Positions 46,019 through 56,056 of a stretch of DNA of 64,000 nt are shown here, in pieces. Numbering within the stretch: position 1 is the stretch's first letter; every line of letters starts with the position of its first letter. The notes under the pieces are model-generated. The model was not told the origin of the DNA. It ran no database searches and worked only from the letters and a program-made list of their open reading frames with translations. The stretch is taken from the NCBI GenBank assembly GCA_015060205.1, contig SUYY01000004.1, forward strand, positions 19,254 to 83,253, read 5' to 3'. The position numbers and the translations under genes were made by a program. Source of the DNA: Bacteroidales bacterium (GTDB lineage Bacteria > Bacteroidota > Bacteroidia > Bacteroidales > UBA932).

Positions 46019-46954
46019 ATGAAACCTACACTTTTGGTACTCGCTGCCGGAATGGGCAGCCGCTACGGCGGACTCAAGCAGATGGACGGACTCGGTCCTA
46101 ACGGTGAAACCATCATCGATTATTCTATCTACGATGCTGTGGAAGCAGGATTCGGCAAGGTCGTATACATCGTGAGAGAGTATTTCAAAGAACAGATGGA
46201 GCAGGTGGTAAAAGAGAAATACAGCAACGTGAAATGCGTTGACGGAGAGCCTCTCGAGTTCCAGTTCGTATGTCAGGAACTGTTCAAGATACCATCACAG
46301 TTCACTCTCAATCCTGAACGTGAGAAGCCATGGGGAACAGCGCATGCCGTACTTATGGGAAAGGAAGTGGTCAAGGAGCCGTTTGCCGTCATCAACGGAG
46401 ACGATTACTACGGAAAGGAATCATTCAGGATCCTCGGAGACTGGCTCAGGGCACATGAGGGAAAGGAAGGAGAATATGCTCTGGTAGGCTTCGAACTTGA
46501 CAACACTCTTTCTGAATCAGGCGGAGTATCAAGAGGAATCGGTGCTGCCGACGCTACAGGTTACCTCACTGACGTTGTGGAGCATCACAAGATCGCGATG
46601 GCTGAAGACGGTAAGATATACGGAGAAAACAATGTGACCGGCGAGACAGTTGAACTTGCACCTAAGGCTCTCTGCTCAATGAACATGTGGGGATTCACAC
46701 CGGACTACTTTGAAAAGAGCGAGGCTATCTTCACCAAGTTCCTTGAGAAGAACATCAACGAACTCAAGGCTGAGTTCTATATTCCGTTCGTAATCGACAG
46801 CATCATCAAGGAAGGAAGCGGAAAGTGCGAACTTCTCTCCACCCCTTCACGCTGGTTCGGAGTGACATTCAAGGAAGACCGCCCCGGCGTGGTGGCAAAG
46901 TTCCAGGAATTTGCAGACAAGGGCATCTACCCGACTCCGCTCTATAAAAGATAG
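46019..46954 (+). CDS. Sugar-phosphate nucleotidyltransferase family protein
   Basis: MKPTLLVLAAGMGSRYGGLKQMDGLGPNGETIIDYSIYDA; FAVINGDDYYG. Confidence 0.88.
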   Translation: MKPTLLVLAAGMGSRYGGLKQMDGLGPNGETIIDYSIYDAVEAGFGKVVYIVREYFKEQMEQVVKEKYSNVKCVDGEPLEFQFVCQELFKIPSQFTLNPEREKPWGTAHAVLMGKEVVKEPFAVINGDDYYGKESFRILGDWLRAHEGKEGEYALVGFELDNTLSESGGVSRGIGAADATGYLTDVVEHHKIAMAEDGKIYGENNVTGETVELAPKALCSMNMWGFTPDYFEKSEAIFTKFLEKNINELKAEFYIPFVIDSIIKEGSGKCELLSTPSRWFGVTFKEDRPGVVAKFQEFADKGIYPTPLYKR

Positions 46955-46956
46955 AA

Positions 46957-47826
46957 ATGACAAAGAGACATTTTTTCAAAAGACATCAGGGAAGAGGTTC
47001 TTACGACCTCTTCTCTTCTTATAGCCACTACCTTCCGGGAGTCGGAGGCATGTTCATGCTTCTTCTGCTCTTCATGCTCGGCGCTCTTCTGGGAAACCTC
47101 GCCACTCTCGGTCTTAACGCCTTGATGGGTCCCTCATTCTCGGAAGATTACGGGATGCTCATATCATATCCCATAATGTTCATCCCACCTCTTCTATATG
47201 CTTCATTGCAGAGCCGTCTGAACGAATATTCGACAGAAGGCGTCGGACTCGACGAGGGGCATTTCTCCGCAAAGGAATGGTGCATTCTGGTATTTGCCGG
47301 AATATTCACCACGATTGCATCAGCATATATCGTAGAGCCTGTCACGGCGCTTCTTCCCGAGATGCCGTCATGGCTTGAAGACACAATGAAAAAGATGCTG
47401 GAGAACACCCCGGTGTGGGCGACATTGATTTCGGTGTCGGTCTTCGCTCCCCTCTTCGAGGAATGGATATGCAGAGGTCTGATACTCAGAGGATTACTCC
47501 ATAAGACAAGTCCATTGGCTGCAATCACAGTCTCAGCAGCGTTCTTTGCAGTTCTTCATATGAATCCATGGCAGGCAGTGCCGGCATTCTGCCTGGGTCT
47601 GCTGTTCGGTTATGCATATTACAGGACAGGATCGCTCAAACTGGCCATGCTCATGCACTGCACAAACAACACACTGGCTGTTCTTCTGAGCAGGATTCCT
47701 CAATTCAAGGATGCGGATACCTTCATGGACATACTCAGTCCGTGGGCATATTGGAGCATATTCGCCGCATGCATTCTGATCGCTGCAAGCGGAGTGACCA
47801 TATTCAGACGTTTTGCGTCAAGATAA
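46957..47826 (+). CDS. CPBP family intramembrane glutamic endopeptidase (CAAX-like)
   Basis: Multiple TM helices; FEEWICRGLILRGLL (EExxR-type) and FAVLHMNPWQAVPAFCLGLLFGYAYYRTGSL. Confidence 0.88.
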   Translation: MTKRHFFKRHQGRGSYDLFSSYSHYLPGVGGMFMLLLLFMLGALLGNLATLGLNALMGPSFSEDYGMLISYPIMFIPPLLYASLQSRLNEYSTEGVGLDEGHFSAKEWCILVFAGIFTTIASAYIVEPVTALLPEMPSWLEDTMKKMLENTPVWATLISVSVFAPLFEEWICRGLILRGLLHKTSPLAAITVSAAFFAVLHMNPWQAVPAFCLGLLFGYAYYRTGSLKLAMLMHCTNNTLAVLLSRIPQFKDADTFMDILSPWAYWSIFAACILIAASGVTIFRRFASR

Positions 47827-48607
47827 ATTCTTCTGCGAGTGCAAGAGTATCGAGTTTGCCGACATCGATGAGTCTGAGATTGTCGGCAAATACTCCCTGT
47901 ATCCCGTATCCTGCACAGGCCCAGAGATAAAAATCGATGATTGAGAAACGAGGCTTCTGCGAATTATCATATAATCCCTGTTCCCTGGCATAGGTCTCAA
48001 GAAGACCCAGAATCCTGTCGGACATGATATGTATTCCTGAAAAGGCAAATGAAAGGCATCCTGAAGGATCAAGATTCCGGTAGGGACTCCTGATTTCTCC
48101 GGTAGAGAGGTTGTGCCACCCCTTGAGCATCATGGTCTGAGGATCGAAAAGCAGTTGTCTGGAACTTTTTCTTCCGCTGACGAGCAGAGTGGCGACGGCT
48201 CCGTCCTTCACCTGGGAGGCAAACCATCGGATATCAAGGTCAGAGAGGATGTCCACGTTATGGACAAGAAACATTCCGCAACCTTCCAGATACCTGCGGG
48301 CATTGAGTACTGCACCTCCTGTCTCAAGAAGCATCTTCCTTTCATCACTCGTCTGCACCAGCATCCTGCCTTCCTTGAGAAGGTTCTCTTCCGTACATAT
48401 CCAGTCTTGAGAATCGATCCATGCCTGCACATCATCTGCAAAATGATGGACATTGACCAAGGCGCTATCTATGCCGGAGCACATCAGTTTCCTGCATACA
48501 TGCTCTATAAGAGGTCTTCCACCCACAGGCACAAGCGCCTTGGGAAGAGTATCTGTGAGAGGTTTCAGACGGGTACCCAGACCCGCCGCAAATATCATTG
48601 CTTTCAC
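47804..48607 (-). CDS. NDP-sugar pyrophosphorylase-like nucleotidyltransferase (MurU-like)
   Basis: MKAMIFAAGLGTRLKPLTDTLPKALVPVGGRPLIEHV; paired with an AmgK-like kinase gene by a 4-nt overlap. Confidence 0.82.
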   Translation of the reverse strand: MKAMIFAAGLGTRLKPLTDTLPKALVPVGGRPLIEHVCRKLMCSGIDSALVNVHHFADDVQAWIDSQDWICTEENLLKEGRMLVQTSDERKMLLETGGAVLNARRYLEGCGMFLVHNVDILSDLDIRWFASQVKDGAVATLLVSGRKSSRQLLFDPQTMMLKGWHNLSTGEIRSPYRNLDPSGCLSFAFSGIHIMSDRILGLLETYAREQGLYDNSQKPRFSIIDFYLWACAGYGIQGVFADNLRLIDVGKLDTLALAEEFILTQNV

Positions 48608-50070
48608 TCGGAAAAATGATTGTTAAAGAGTTGTGAAACAGACTGTTCCCGATGTATAAGACGTACCACGACATCGGGATACCTTTCAGCGAGATGTTCT
48701 GCCAGATGCTGGGCACAATACACCGAACGGTGTTGGCCTCCGGTGCAGCCGAACGACACCATGAGATTCGTGAACCCACGTTTCGAGAATGTCTCCACAT
48801 GAGGTTCCACCACCCCGTAGACATGATCCATGAAGGAGAAGACTTCCCCGTCGTCCTCAAGAAATCGGATGACCGGTTCATCCATTCCGGTCAGTTTCCT
48901 GTATGGTTCATATCGTCCCGGATTATGGATCGAACGACAGTCGAAGACATATCCTCCACCATTGCCTGACGGATCATGAGGGACACCTTTCTTGAAGGAG
49001 AAACTGTATACTGTCACCACGAGGGAGCCTCCGTAATCCTTCTGTGCGGAAAAACGGTCCAAAGCGAGCATTCTGCGAAGAACCTCCACAAGATAAGGAT
49101 AGCGGGTGAACGGTTCTTCCAGAAGTTCCGACAAGGCTTCGACTGCAGCAGGAATCGAAGTCACGAAATTTGCCTTATGTTCAGTCCACCCTCGGAATCC
49201 GTATGCTCCCAGCACCTGAAGATAACGGAACAGACGGAAAAGACGCTGGTTCTCCACAAAGACCTTCCTGTCAAGTTCAATATAGCGTGAAAGCGAATCC
49301 ATATATGCCTCCAGCATCCTGGCCTTCAACTCCTTGGGATAACGGGCGCGAGCCTGCCATATGAAAGAGACCACATCATAATATATAGGGCCTTTCCTTC
49401 CTCCCTGGAAATCGATGAAACACGGATCGTCGCCACGCAGCATCACGTTCCTTGCCTGAAAATCACGATACAGGAATGTAGGGACCTGGTCACACTTTCC
49501 CTTCACGGGAAGACCGCAGGTGATCAGATCATCCGCAAAACGTTCGAAATCATCCTGCAGAAGCATTTCATGAAATTCCAGACCTGTGGACTTGAGAAAA
49601 CAGTATTTGAAATAGTTAAGGTCGAACATGGCAGACCTTACGGTGAACTCCGTCTGAGGATGGCAGATATTGAAATCAAGTCCTTCCGCACCTTCAAACT
49701 GCAGCACAGGAAGCATAGACATGGTCCTGCACAGTATATCCTCCACCTGTTCCATCCCTTTTCCGTCCTTACATGCCTTCACATATCTGTCGAAAAGGAT
49801 CTCATCCCCGAGGTCTTCCTGCAGATAGGACATTCCGTCTTCGCTTACGGAATATACTTCAGGAACAGGTATTCCCTTGGATGCAAACTGACGGCACAAC
49901 CCGATAAACGCTTGATTTTCAAGACCATCAGTACCGACGGTGCCTATACAAGAGCCAATTTCCGAAGACAGCCGGTAGTACAGGCGCGGACTTGCCGAAC
50001 CTGTAAGAGGAGTGACAGTCAGAGGTCTCCTGCCATACCTTTCTTCATATAGTGTCTCTAATGATTCCAT
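48604..50070 (-). CDS. Fusion of an aminoglycoside-phosphotransferase-type sugar kinase (AmgK-like) with a RapZ C-terminal domain
   Basis: N-terminal APH fold (FLYRDFQARNVMLRGDDPCFIDFQGGRKGPIYYDVVSF); C-terminal RapZ/YvcJ-like (VVTVYSFSFKKGVPHDPSGNGGGYVFDCRSIHNPGRYEPYRKLTGMDEPV...VSFGCTGGQHRSVYCAQHLAEHL). Confidence 0.9.
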   Translation of the reverse strand: MESLETLYEERYGRRPLTVTPLTGSASPRLYYRLSSEIGSCIGTVGTDGLENQAFIGLCRQFASKGIPVPEVYSVSEDGMSYLQEDLGDEILFDRYVKACKDGKGMEQVEDILCRTMSMLPVLQFEGAEGLDFNICHPQTEFTVRSAMFDLNYFKYCFLKSTGLEFHEMLLQDDFERFADDLITCGLPVKGKCDQVPTFLYRDFQARNVMLRGDDPCFIDFQGGRKGPIYYDVVSFIWQARARYPKELKARMLEAYMDSLSRYIELDRKVFVENQRLFRLFRYLQVLGAYGFRGWTEHKANFVTSIPAAVEALSELLEEPFTRYPYLVEVLRRMLALDRFSAQKDYGGSLVVTVYSFSFKKGVPHDPSGNGGGYVFDCRSIHNPGRYEPYRKLTGMDEPVIRFLEDDGEVFSFMDHVYGVVEPHVETFSKRGFTNLMVSFGCTGGQHRSVYCAQHLAEHLAERYPDVVVRLIHREQSVSQLFNNHFSE

Positions 50071-50162
50071 ACGAGTGCGAATTTACAAAATTGTTAAATA
50101 TAAACGTCCAAATATCCTAATTTTCAGAAATTTAAAAATTATTCGTACCTTTGCCGTCTTGT

Positions 50163-52943
50163 ATGAAACGTCTTATAGTGAAAATATGGGTTCCAACCCT
50201 TCTGGTCATGGCGGCGGCAGCACAGTCGTTCGGCATTGACGCCGGCAGGGCATTGGGTCTGAGAGCACTCACGGACTCACTTACAACGAGCAGAACGATT
50301 GATTCTTCCGCTCTGGGATTGCCCATATCCGACAGTCTGACACATGCACCTGCAGACAGCATTGCGGCAATCACGGATTCCATTTTCGCTGATTCTCTTC
50401 TGACCGACTCACTTTCGACAGATTCTCTCGCGGCTGACACGACCAAGGTAATCGCAGCGAGGGACACCATCGTGGTTCCGGACTCACTCAAGGATACTGA
50501 CCCTTTCTTCTATAAATATTATATTGCAGTAAAGGACTCGCTCACAAGAGCGGAAGTAAGAGACTCTCTCATCCAGGCAGGCGACACACTGGAACTGAAG
50601 AGACTCGATTCCCTTTATATAAAGGATTCTACAGAAGTAGCCAAGGCAAAGTTCGACTTATGGTACGCCGGACTCACCAGAAAGGAACGCAAGAAATATG
50701 ATGCAGAACAGGCTCTCCCGGGACTTATTCAGGCAAGCCTGCGCAAGATGGAGATAAAGGACAGCATCCGCGCACGCAAGGACAGCATCATAGAAGCGAC
50801 TCCCCGGATTCTCGAGACATTCGCCTTCCCTGACTCCATGCATTACAAGAGGATCGTGACATGGAAGCACGACAGGGATTTCCACAACATGGTGGACCTG
50901 AGAGACCAGTGGGTCGACACATCATACAATGTGAATTTCCACGATTACCCATTCCTGAAGAAGGATGTCGGTGCCACATGGCTCGGCGTTGCAGGTTCTC
51001 CTACAGAGGTATACAACTTCTTCAAGAGGGAGGGAGACAGGGATGCAATATTCTTCGCTCCATATCAGATATGGTCATTCACTCCGGAAACCCTTCCTAA
51101 CTACAACACCAAGACCCCATATACGGAACTTGCATACTGGGGAACTCTTTTCGCAAACAAGGAGAAGGAGGAGTCAAACGTAAAGGTGCTCACCACGCAG
51201 AACATCACTCCGAAACTCAATCTCACCCTCCAGTACACCAACTTCAGCGGACGAGGCATGCTCCGCAGGGAAGGCACAAGTTACAGGACGTTCGTCGCAT
51301 CCACCAACTATACCGGAAAGAAGTACCTGATGCATGCCGGCTTCATATACAACAGGATAGAACGTAGTGAAAACGGAGGTATCACCGACCTTTCGATGAT
51401 CAGGGATACGACCGTGGATGCCCGCGAAATCGAGGTGTATCTCAAAGATGCCGCAAGCAAGATAAGGACAAACACGGTATATCTCGACCAGACTTACAGG
51501 ATACCTTTCAGTTTCATCGAGAATCTCAAAGGCAGGAAGGAACGCAAGGCGGAAGAGGCACGAAGGGACAGCATAATGAACTCCGGCGACACAACCGCCA
51601 TTGCAGAACTGAAGGCAAAGATAGAGGAGGAACTTGCGGCGGAAGCGGCAAAGACAGACACGACGTCAGTACATGCCGACATTACGAGTGCATTCATCGG
51701 CCATAGCAGCGAATTCGCTGTATTCAGAAGGTCATACACCGACAATATCGCCACATCAGACACCTACGGCAGGGAGTTCTTCAATGACAGATTCTACCTC
51801 AACCCTACCCACAGCAGCGACTCGATGAGAGTGATGAGGGTGGAAAACAAGGTATTTGTCAGACTCCAGCCATGGAAAAGCGACGGCATCGTGTCGAAAC
51901 TGGACGTGGGTATCGGTGACAAAGTCCTGAACTTCTATACCTTCAAGCCGACAGGCTACCTTAGCGGTCCGTCAAACCTTGTTCAGAATTCATTATATGT
52001 ATATGCCGGTGCCAACGGACAGTACGACAAATATCTCAAGTGGAATGCAAGCGGAAAATACAATTTCCTTGGATATGAGATAAACGACTTCAACATAAAG
52101 GCTAATGTGGAAGTGAGCGTATATCCTTTCAGAAAGGACAGAAAGAGTCCTCTGACATTGAATGCCCACTTCGAAACAAACCTCACCGAACCTAACTATT
52201 ACGACCAGCATCTGTATACCAACCACTTTGTCTGGAACAACAATTTCAGCAAGATGTCTACGACAAAGGTGGAAGGAAGCCTCGCCATCCCGAGATGGAA
52301 GATGGACGCTTCATTCGGATATGCACTGCTGAGCAACAACATATATTACGATAACGAAGGCATCGTAAGACAGAATACCGACCCTATGAGCATCATCAGC
52401 GCGTCCTTGAGAAAGGACTTCAGACTGTGGAAATTCCATCTCGACCATAGGATTCTGTTCCAGTATTCATCACGTCCTGACGTGGTGACACTGCCGATGC
52501 TGGCGTTGAATTTGAGATACTATCTGCAGTTTGACGTTGTGAAGAATGTCATGCAGATGCAGATAGGCGCTAACGGAATGTTTACGACCCGATGGTATGC
52601 TCCGGCATATAATCCGGTCGTGGGAGTATTCCACAATCAGCATGAAAGACAGTACGGGAACTGCCCTTACATAGATGCTTTTGTGAACATACAGTGGAAA
52701 CGCGTCAGTGTGTTCGTAAAAGCGGTCAACCTGAACATGGGATGGCCTTGCAAGAAGTTTGACTACTTCTCGGCAGATGGCTACATCAACACGCAGAGGG
52801 CATTCAAGTTCGGTATTTCATGGCCTTTCTGGACATTCCCGGGAAAGAAAGGTGCAACTGGAACGTCATCGGAACAGGGAGCCGCATCAGGTGGCAGAAG
52901 TTCCGGCCCGTCGGGAGGCAGGCAGCGTTCCGCAAACAGATAA
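50163..52943 (+). CDS. Putative porin, large outer membrane protein (Porin_10-like)
   Basis: Signal peptide, Asp/Ser-rich DSLTDSLSTDSL linker, DPFFYKYYIAVKDSLTRAEVRDSLIQAGDTLELKRLDSLYIKD, C-terminal beta-rich barrel. Start set to ATG 50163. Confidence 0.7.
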   Translation: MKRLIVKIWVPTLLVMAAAAQSFGIDAGRALGLRALTDSLTTSRTIDSSALGLPISDSLTHAPADSIAAITDSIFADSLLTDSLSTDSLAADTTKVIAARDTIVVPDSLKDTDPFFYKYYIAVKDSLTRAEVRDSLIQAGDTLELKRLDSLYIKDSTEVAKAKFDLWYAGLTRKERKKYDAEQALPGLIQASLRKMEIKDSIRARKDSIIEATPRILETFAFPDSMHYKRIVTWKHDRDFHNMVDLRDQWVDTSYNVNFHDYPFLKKDVGATWLGVAGSPTEVYNFFKREGDRDAIFFAPYQIWSFTPETLPNYNTKTPYTELAYWGTLFANKEKEESNVKVLTTQNITPKLNLTLQYTNFSGRGMLRREGTSYRTFVASTNYTGKKYLMHAGFIYNRIERSENGGITDLSMIRDTTVDAREIEVYLKDAASKIRTNTVYLDQTYRIPFSFIENLKGRKERKAEEARRDSIMNSGDTTAIAELKAKIEEELAAEAAKTDTTSVHADITSAFIGHSSEFAVFRRSYTDNIATSDTYGREFFNDRFYLNPTHSSDSMRVMRVENKVFVRLQPWKSDGIVSKLDVGIGDKVLNFYTFKPTGYLSGPSNLVQNSLYVYAGANGQYDKYLKWNASGKYNFLGYEINDFNIKANVEVSVYPFRKDRKSPLTLNAHFETNLTEPNYYDQHLYTNHFVWNNNFSKMSTTKVEGSLAIPRWKMDASFGYALLSNNIYYDNEGIVRQNTDPMSIISASLRKDFRLWKFHLDHRILFQYSSRPDVVTLPMLALNLRYYLQFDVVKNVMQMQIGANGMFTTRWYAPAYNPVVGVFHNQHERQYGNCPYIDAFVNIQWKRVSVFVKAVNLNMGWPCKKFDYFSADGYINTQRAFKFGISWPFWTFPGKKGATGTSSEQGAASGGRSSGPSGGRQRSANR

Positions 52944-52945
52944 AG

Positions 52946-54028
52946 ATGAAAATTACAGAAAAAGTACAAAGACGAACAAGAAACGTAATCATTACCTTGA
53001 CCATCATCTGTCTGACACCTTTGTGTGAAAAAGGCAGAACCCTGAGCGGAGCGCATACGGTAAATGCATTTGCAGGAGAAGAACTCATATGCGCAATAGA
53101 CCTTGGAAACGAAATGTACAGTTCATACGGTCTTGAGACAGGGCTTAACTATCAACTCATCAATGAGTTCGCAAAAGACAACCACTGCGAAGTCAAGATA
53201 ATCGCAGCAGGAAGGAATGACAACTACATCGACTCCCTCAGACAGGGTCGCGTCGACCTTGTCGTGACACGCAAGACGGATTCAATCGGATCTTCCGATT
53301 CGATCAGCATCCTGAGCGACCTGAACGGGTCTTCCGTATGGGCACTGAGCGATGCCGGTTCCGACAGGACAAGGCAGATTAACAACTGGATAGGCCATAT
53401 GAAGGCATCCAGCAGATTCAGTGAACTGGAGAGCACCTATTCCGGAATATACAATCCCCACAAAAAGGCAGAAAAAGGAATTACGACCTCAAGGGTAAGT
53501 CCTTACGACCATCTCCTGAAGAAATATGCAAAGTCTCTCGGTTGGGACTGGCGCATGGTGGCAGCAGTCGTATATCAGGAATCCAAATTCTCCATCGGCG
53601 CATCATCACCACGCGGAGCACAGGGTCTCATGCAGGTGATGCCACAGACCGGACTGCTCTACGGAGTGGACAACCTTCTCGACCCGGAACAGAACATATA
53701 CGCAGGAACAAGCCACCTGAAAAGGCTTCAGAAGATGTTCAGCAAATACGGTCTGAGTCAGGACGAACTCATCAGATTCACACTTGCCGCATACAACGCG
53801 GGAGAAGGAAGAGTCATTGACTGCCGCAATCTTGCACAAGCGAAGGGATATGACAACACGAAGTGGGATGAGATAGTGAAGGTAATCCCTCTGATGAGAG
53901 AGGACAGCATCCTCGAAGAGGAATCAGTAAGACTTGGCAAGTTCCAGGGATATGAGACTATAGACTATATAGAAAGCGTCATGTCCCACTACAATGCCAT
54001 CTGCAGCATCTGCCCTACTTCATTCTGA
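52946..54028 (+). CDS. MltF-like lytic transglycosylase (solute-binding + SLT domains)
   Basis: VYQESKFSIGASSPRGAQGLMQVMPQTG, AAYNAGEGRVIDCRNLA; start set to 52946. Confidence 0.9.
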   Translation: MKITEKVQRRTRNVIITLTIICLTPLCEKGRTLSGAHTVNAFAGEELICAIDLGNEMYSSYGLETGLNYQLINEFAKDNHCEVKIIAAGRNDNYIDSLRQGRVDLVVTRKTDSIGSSDSISILSDLNGSSVWALSDAGSDRTRQINNWIGHMKASSRFSELESTYSGIYNPHKKAEKGITTSRVSPYDHLLKKYAKSLGWDWRMVAAVVYQESKFSIGASSPRGAQGLMQVMPQTGLLYGVDNLLDPEQNIYAGTSHLKRLQKMFSKYGLSQDELIRFTLAAYNAGEGRVIDCRNLAQAKGYDNTKWDEIVKVIPLMREDSILEEESVRLGKFQGYETIDYIESVMSHYNAICSICPTSF

Positions 54029-55169
54029 CAGTCTGGGCAGGATCCACCTTCGATATGAAGAGGGTCGGGATCAGAAGCAGAAGCATTATTGCAACAAAAG
54101 ATCCGATGTCGGCCAGCAGGACTGAGCCGGCATCTATCTTTACAGGGACATAAGGTACGAAATAATTCGAAGGATCCAGTTTGAGAAGATGTGTCCTGTT
54201 CTGAATCATAGCGAATGCAAATGCCAGAAGATTTCCCACTGCCATACCCTTGAAGACGATCCACGCTGCTCTTGAGAGAAAGACCTTGGATATGGAACGG
54301 TCGCTCATGCCGAGAGCCTTGAAAAGTCCTATGGTGGAAATATTCTCGAAAAGCATTATGAGCAGACCGGATATCATATTGAATCCAGCCACTATGGTCA
54401 TCAGAATCAGGATGAACAGTACGTTGAAATCAATAAGGTCAAGCCAGTCGAAAAGTTGAGGAAATCTGGATATGGACGAAGTCGCTATGACCGGAGCATC
54501 CGATTCTTCCGAATAGGCGTTCACTGCATATCCGATCTGCCGGGCCGCCTCCAATATGCCTTCCTCATCCTTATTCCGGTCCTTGAGCGTTATCTCAAGC
54601 GCAGAGACCTGGTTCTCCGACCAGCCGCAAAGTCGCTGAAGATCAGCCATATCGGCATGGACAACGATCCTCCCGTCAGTCTCAAGCATAGAGTCATATA
54701 CGGATGTAACCTCGAACTTACGCGCACGTACCTTCTCCCCTACAAAATATGCAGTCAGGTCATCACCCTCTTTCAGAGATGCCCTGTCTGCGAGACCTCT
54801 CGGAATCGAGACACCCGTCATATCCCCCGGAACACCTTTGAACATCAAACCGTATATATCCGCATCCTGTCTTACTATACCCGCAAGATAGACGGCCGGG
54901 GTGACTGCGGCGACAGCATCGATATCCTGTATATACGGAATATATGATGCATCTGCCTCTATAGGCCTGGACTGGTCCAGGACATTGAGGTCAGGCGGTG
55001 TGATCTGCACATCACCGGAAAGCGCAGACAGGCCTCCACGGATCTCAGAACGGAAACCGTTGGAGACAGAGACTGCTATTATCATGACAAGATAACTCAC
55101 CGCTATGCAGACCATAGCGAGACCGCCCTTGAAACGAAGACGCCGGGATATGAAGAACGTCGTATTCAT
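54015..55169 (-). CDS. FtsX/LolCE-type ABC transporter permease
   Basis: MNTTFFISRRLRFKGGLAMVCIAVSYLVMIIAVSVSNGFRSEI; FNVLFILILMTIVAGFNMISGLLIMLFENISTIGLFKALGMSDRSI. Confidence 0.9.
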   Translation of the reverse strand: MNTTFFISRRLRFKGGLAMVCIAVSYLVMIIAVSVSNGFRSEIRGGLSALSGDVQITPPDLNVLDQSRPIEADASYIPYIQDIDAVAAVTPAVYLAGIVRQDADIYGLMFKGVPGDMTGVSIPRGLADRASLKEGDDLTAYFVGEKVRARKFEVTSVYDSMLETDGRIVVHADMADLQRLCGWSENQVSALEITLKDRNKDEEGILEAARQIGYAVNAYSEESDAPVIATSSISRFPQLFDWLDLIDFNVLFILILMTIVAGFNMISGLLIMLFENISTIGLFKALGMSDRSISKVFLSRAAWIVFKGMAVGNLLAFAFAMIQNRTHLLKLDPSNYFVPYVPVKIDAGSVLLADIGSFVAIMLLLLIPTLFISKVDPAQTVRMK

Positions 55170-56041
55170 TATTGCCTTCCTGAAATGCCCTCCAACTGTT
55201 TACGGTATTTTGCCTCGAGTTTGGCATTGCCCAGTTTTCTGGCTGCCACAATACTGTTCTGAAGGGCTACAGCATCTGAAGGATTCTTCTTCAAGACCTT
55301 CTTATATAACTTCATCGCTGTCTTGTAGTCTTCCTTTGCCACCATGTAATAAGAACCCATATTGTTCAGAAAGGTAAGGTTGTCCGGATGCAGGACGCTC
55401 ATCTTTTCAGAAATCCTGTAGAAGGCATCCCTCGAACCCGGACTTCCCACCTGATAGAAACTGAAGCAATATTCCTGGATGGCATCTTCAAAGAAATGTT
55501 CATCCGCCTGCCTGCCTTCATATGTCCAAGGCCTGGACCTTGTGTCATCAGCCTTGATAAGATCCATCAGATAAGCCAGAGCCATGTCCGGACTTTCCTT
55601 TTCATATGCGACATAGGCATTGGCCTTCATGAACCTGTAGTCGAGTTTGTCAGGGTAAAGTTCTATGGCCCTGTCCGCCGCCTTCAATGCCGAGCCGAAA
55701 AGTTCATCATCATAGAATATCTCCTGATAATAATACACATCATTTCCCAGAGAGTCCTTCAACGTAAGAAGCGGAGACATTCCCAAATATTTCTTCGAAG
55801 ACTTCTTTACAACCTGAGTACTCTGAGCCTTTGCAAAATAATAGTTGAATCTTGCAGCAAGGAGTTTCTCATCTGTCGAGTCAGCCTTTTCCCAATTGTT
55901 CAGAAGGGTCTCCACACCAACTCCTGCCGGACCAAGTTTTGACACAAGAAGATCATATCTCTGTTCGAACCTGTCGGTCTGGGCAGACATGCAGAGAAGA
56001 TTGAAAAGAAGCAGTGAAATTACAGCGATATATTTCTTCAT
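55169..56041 (-). CDS. Tetratricopeptide-repeat protein, exported
   Basis: Signal peptide; TPR-like LTFLNNMGSYYMVAKEDYKTAMKLYKKVLKKNPSDAVAL. Confidence 0.75.
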   Translation of the reverse strand: MKKYIAVISLLLFNLLCMSAQTDRFEQRYDLLVSKLGPAGVGVETLLNNWEKADSTDEKLLAARFNYYFAKAQSTQVVKKSSKKYLGMSPLLTLKDSLGNDVYYYQEIFYDDELFGSALKAADRAIELYPDKLDYRFMKANAYVAYEKESPDMALAYLMDLIKADDTRSRPWTYEGRQADEHFFEDAIQEYCFSFYQVGSPGSRDAFYRISEKMSVLHPDNLTFLNNMGSYYMVAKEDYKTAMKLYKKVLKKNPSDAVALQNSIVAARKLGNAKLEAKYRKQLEGISGRQ

Positions 56042-56056
56042 ATTGATACAGTTACA

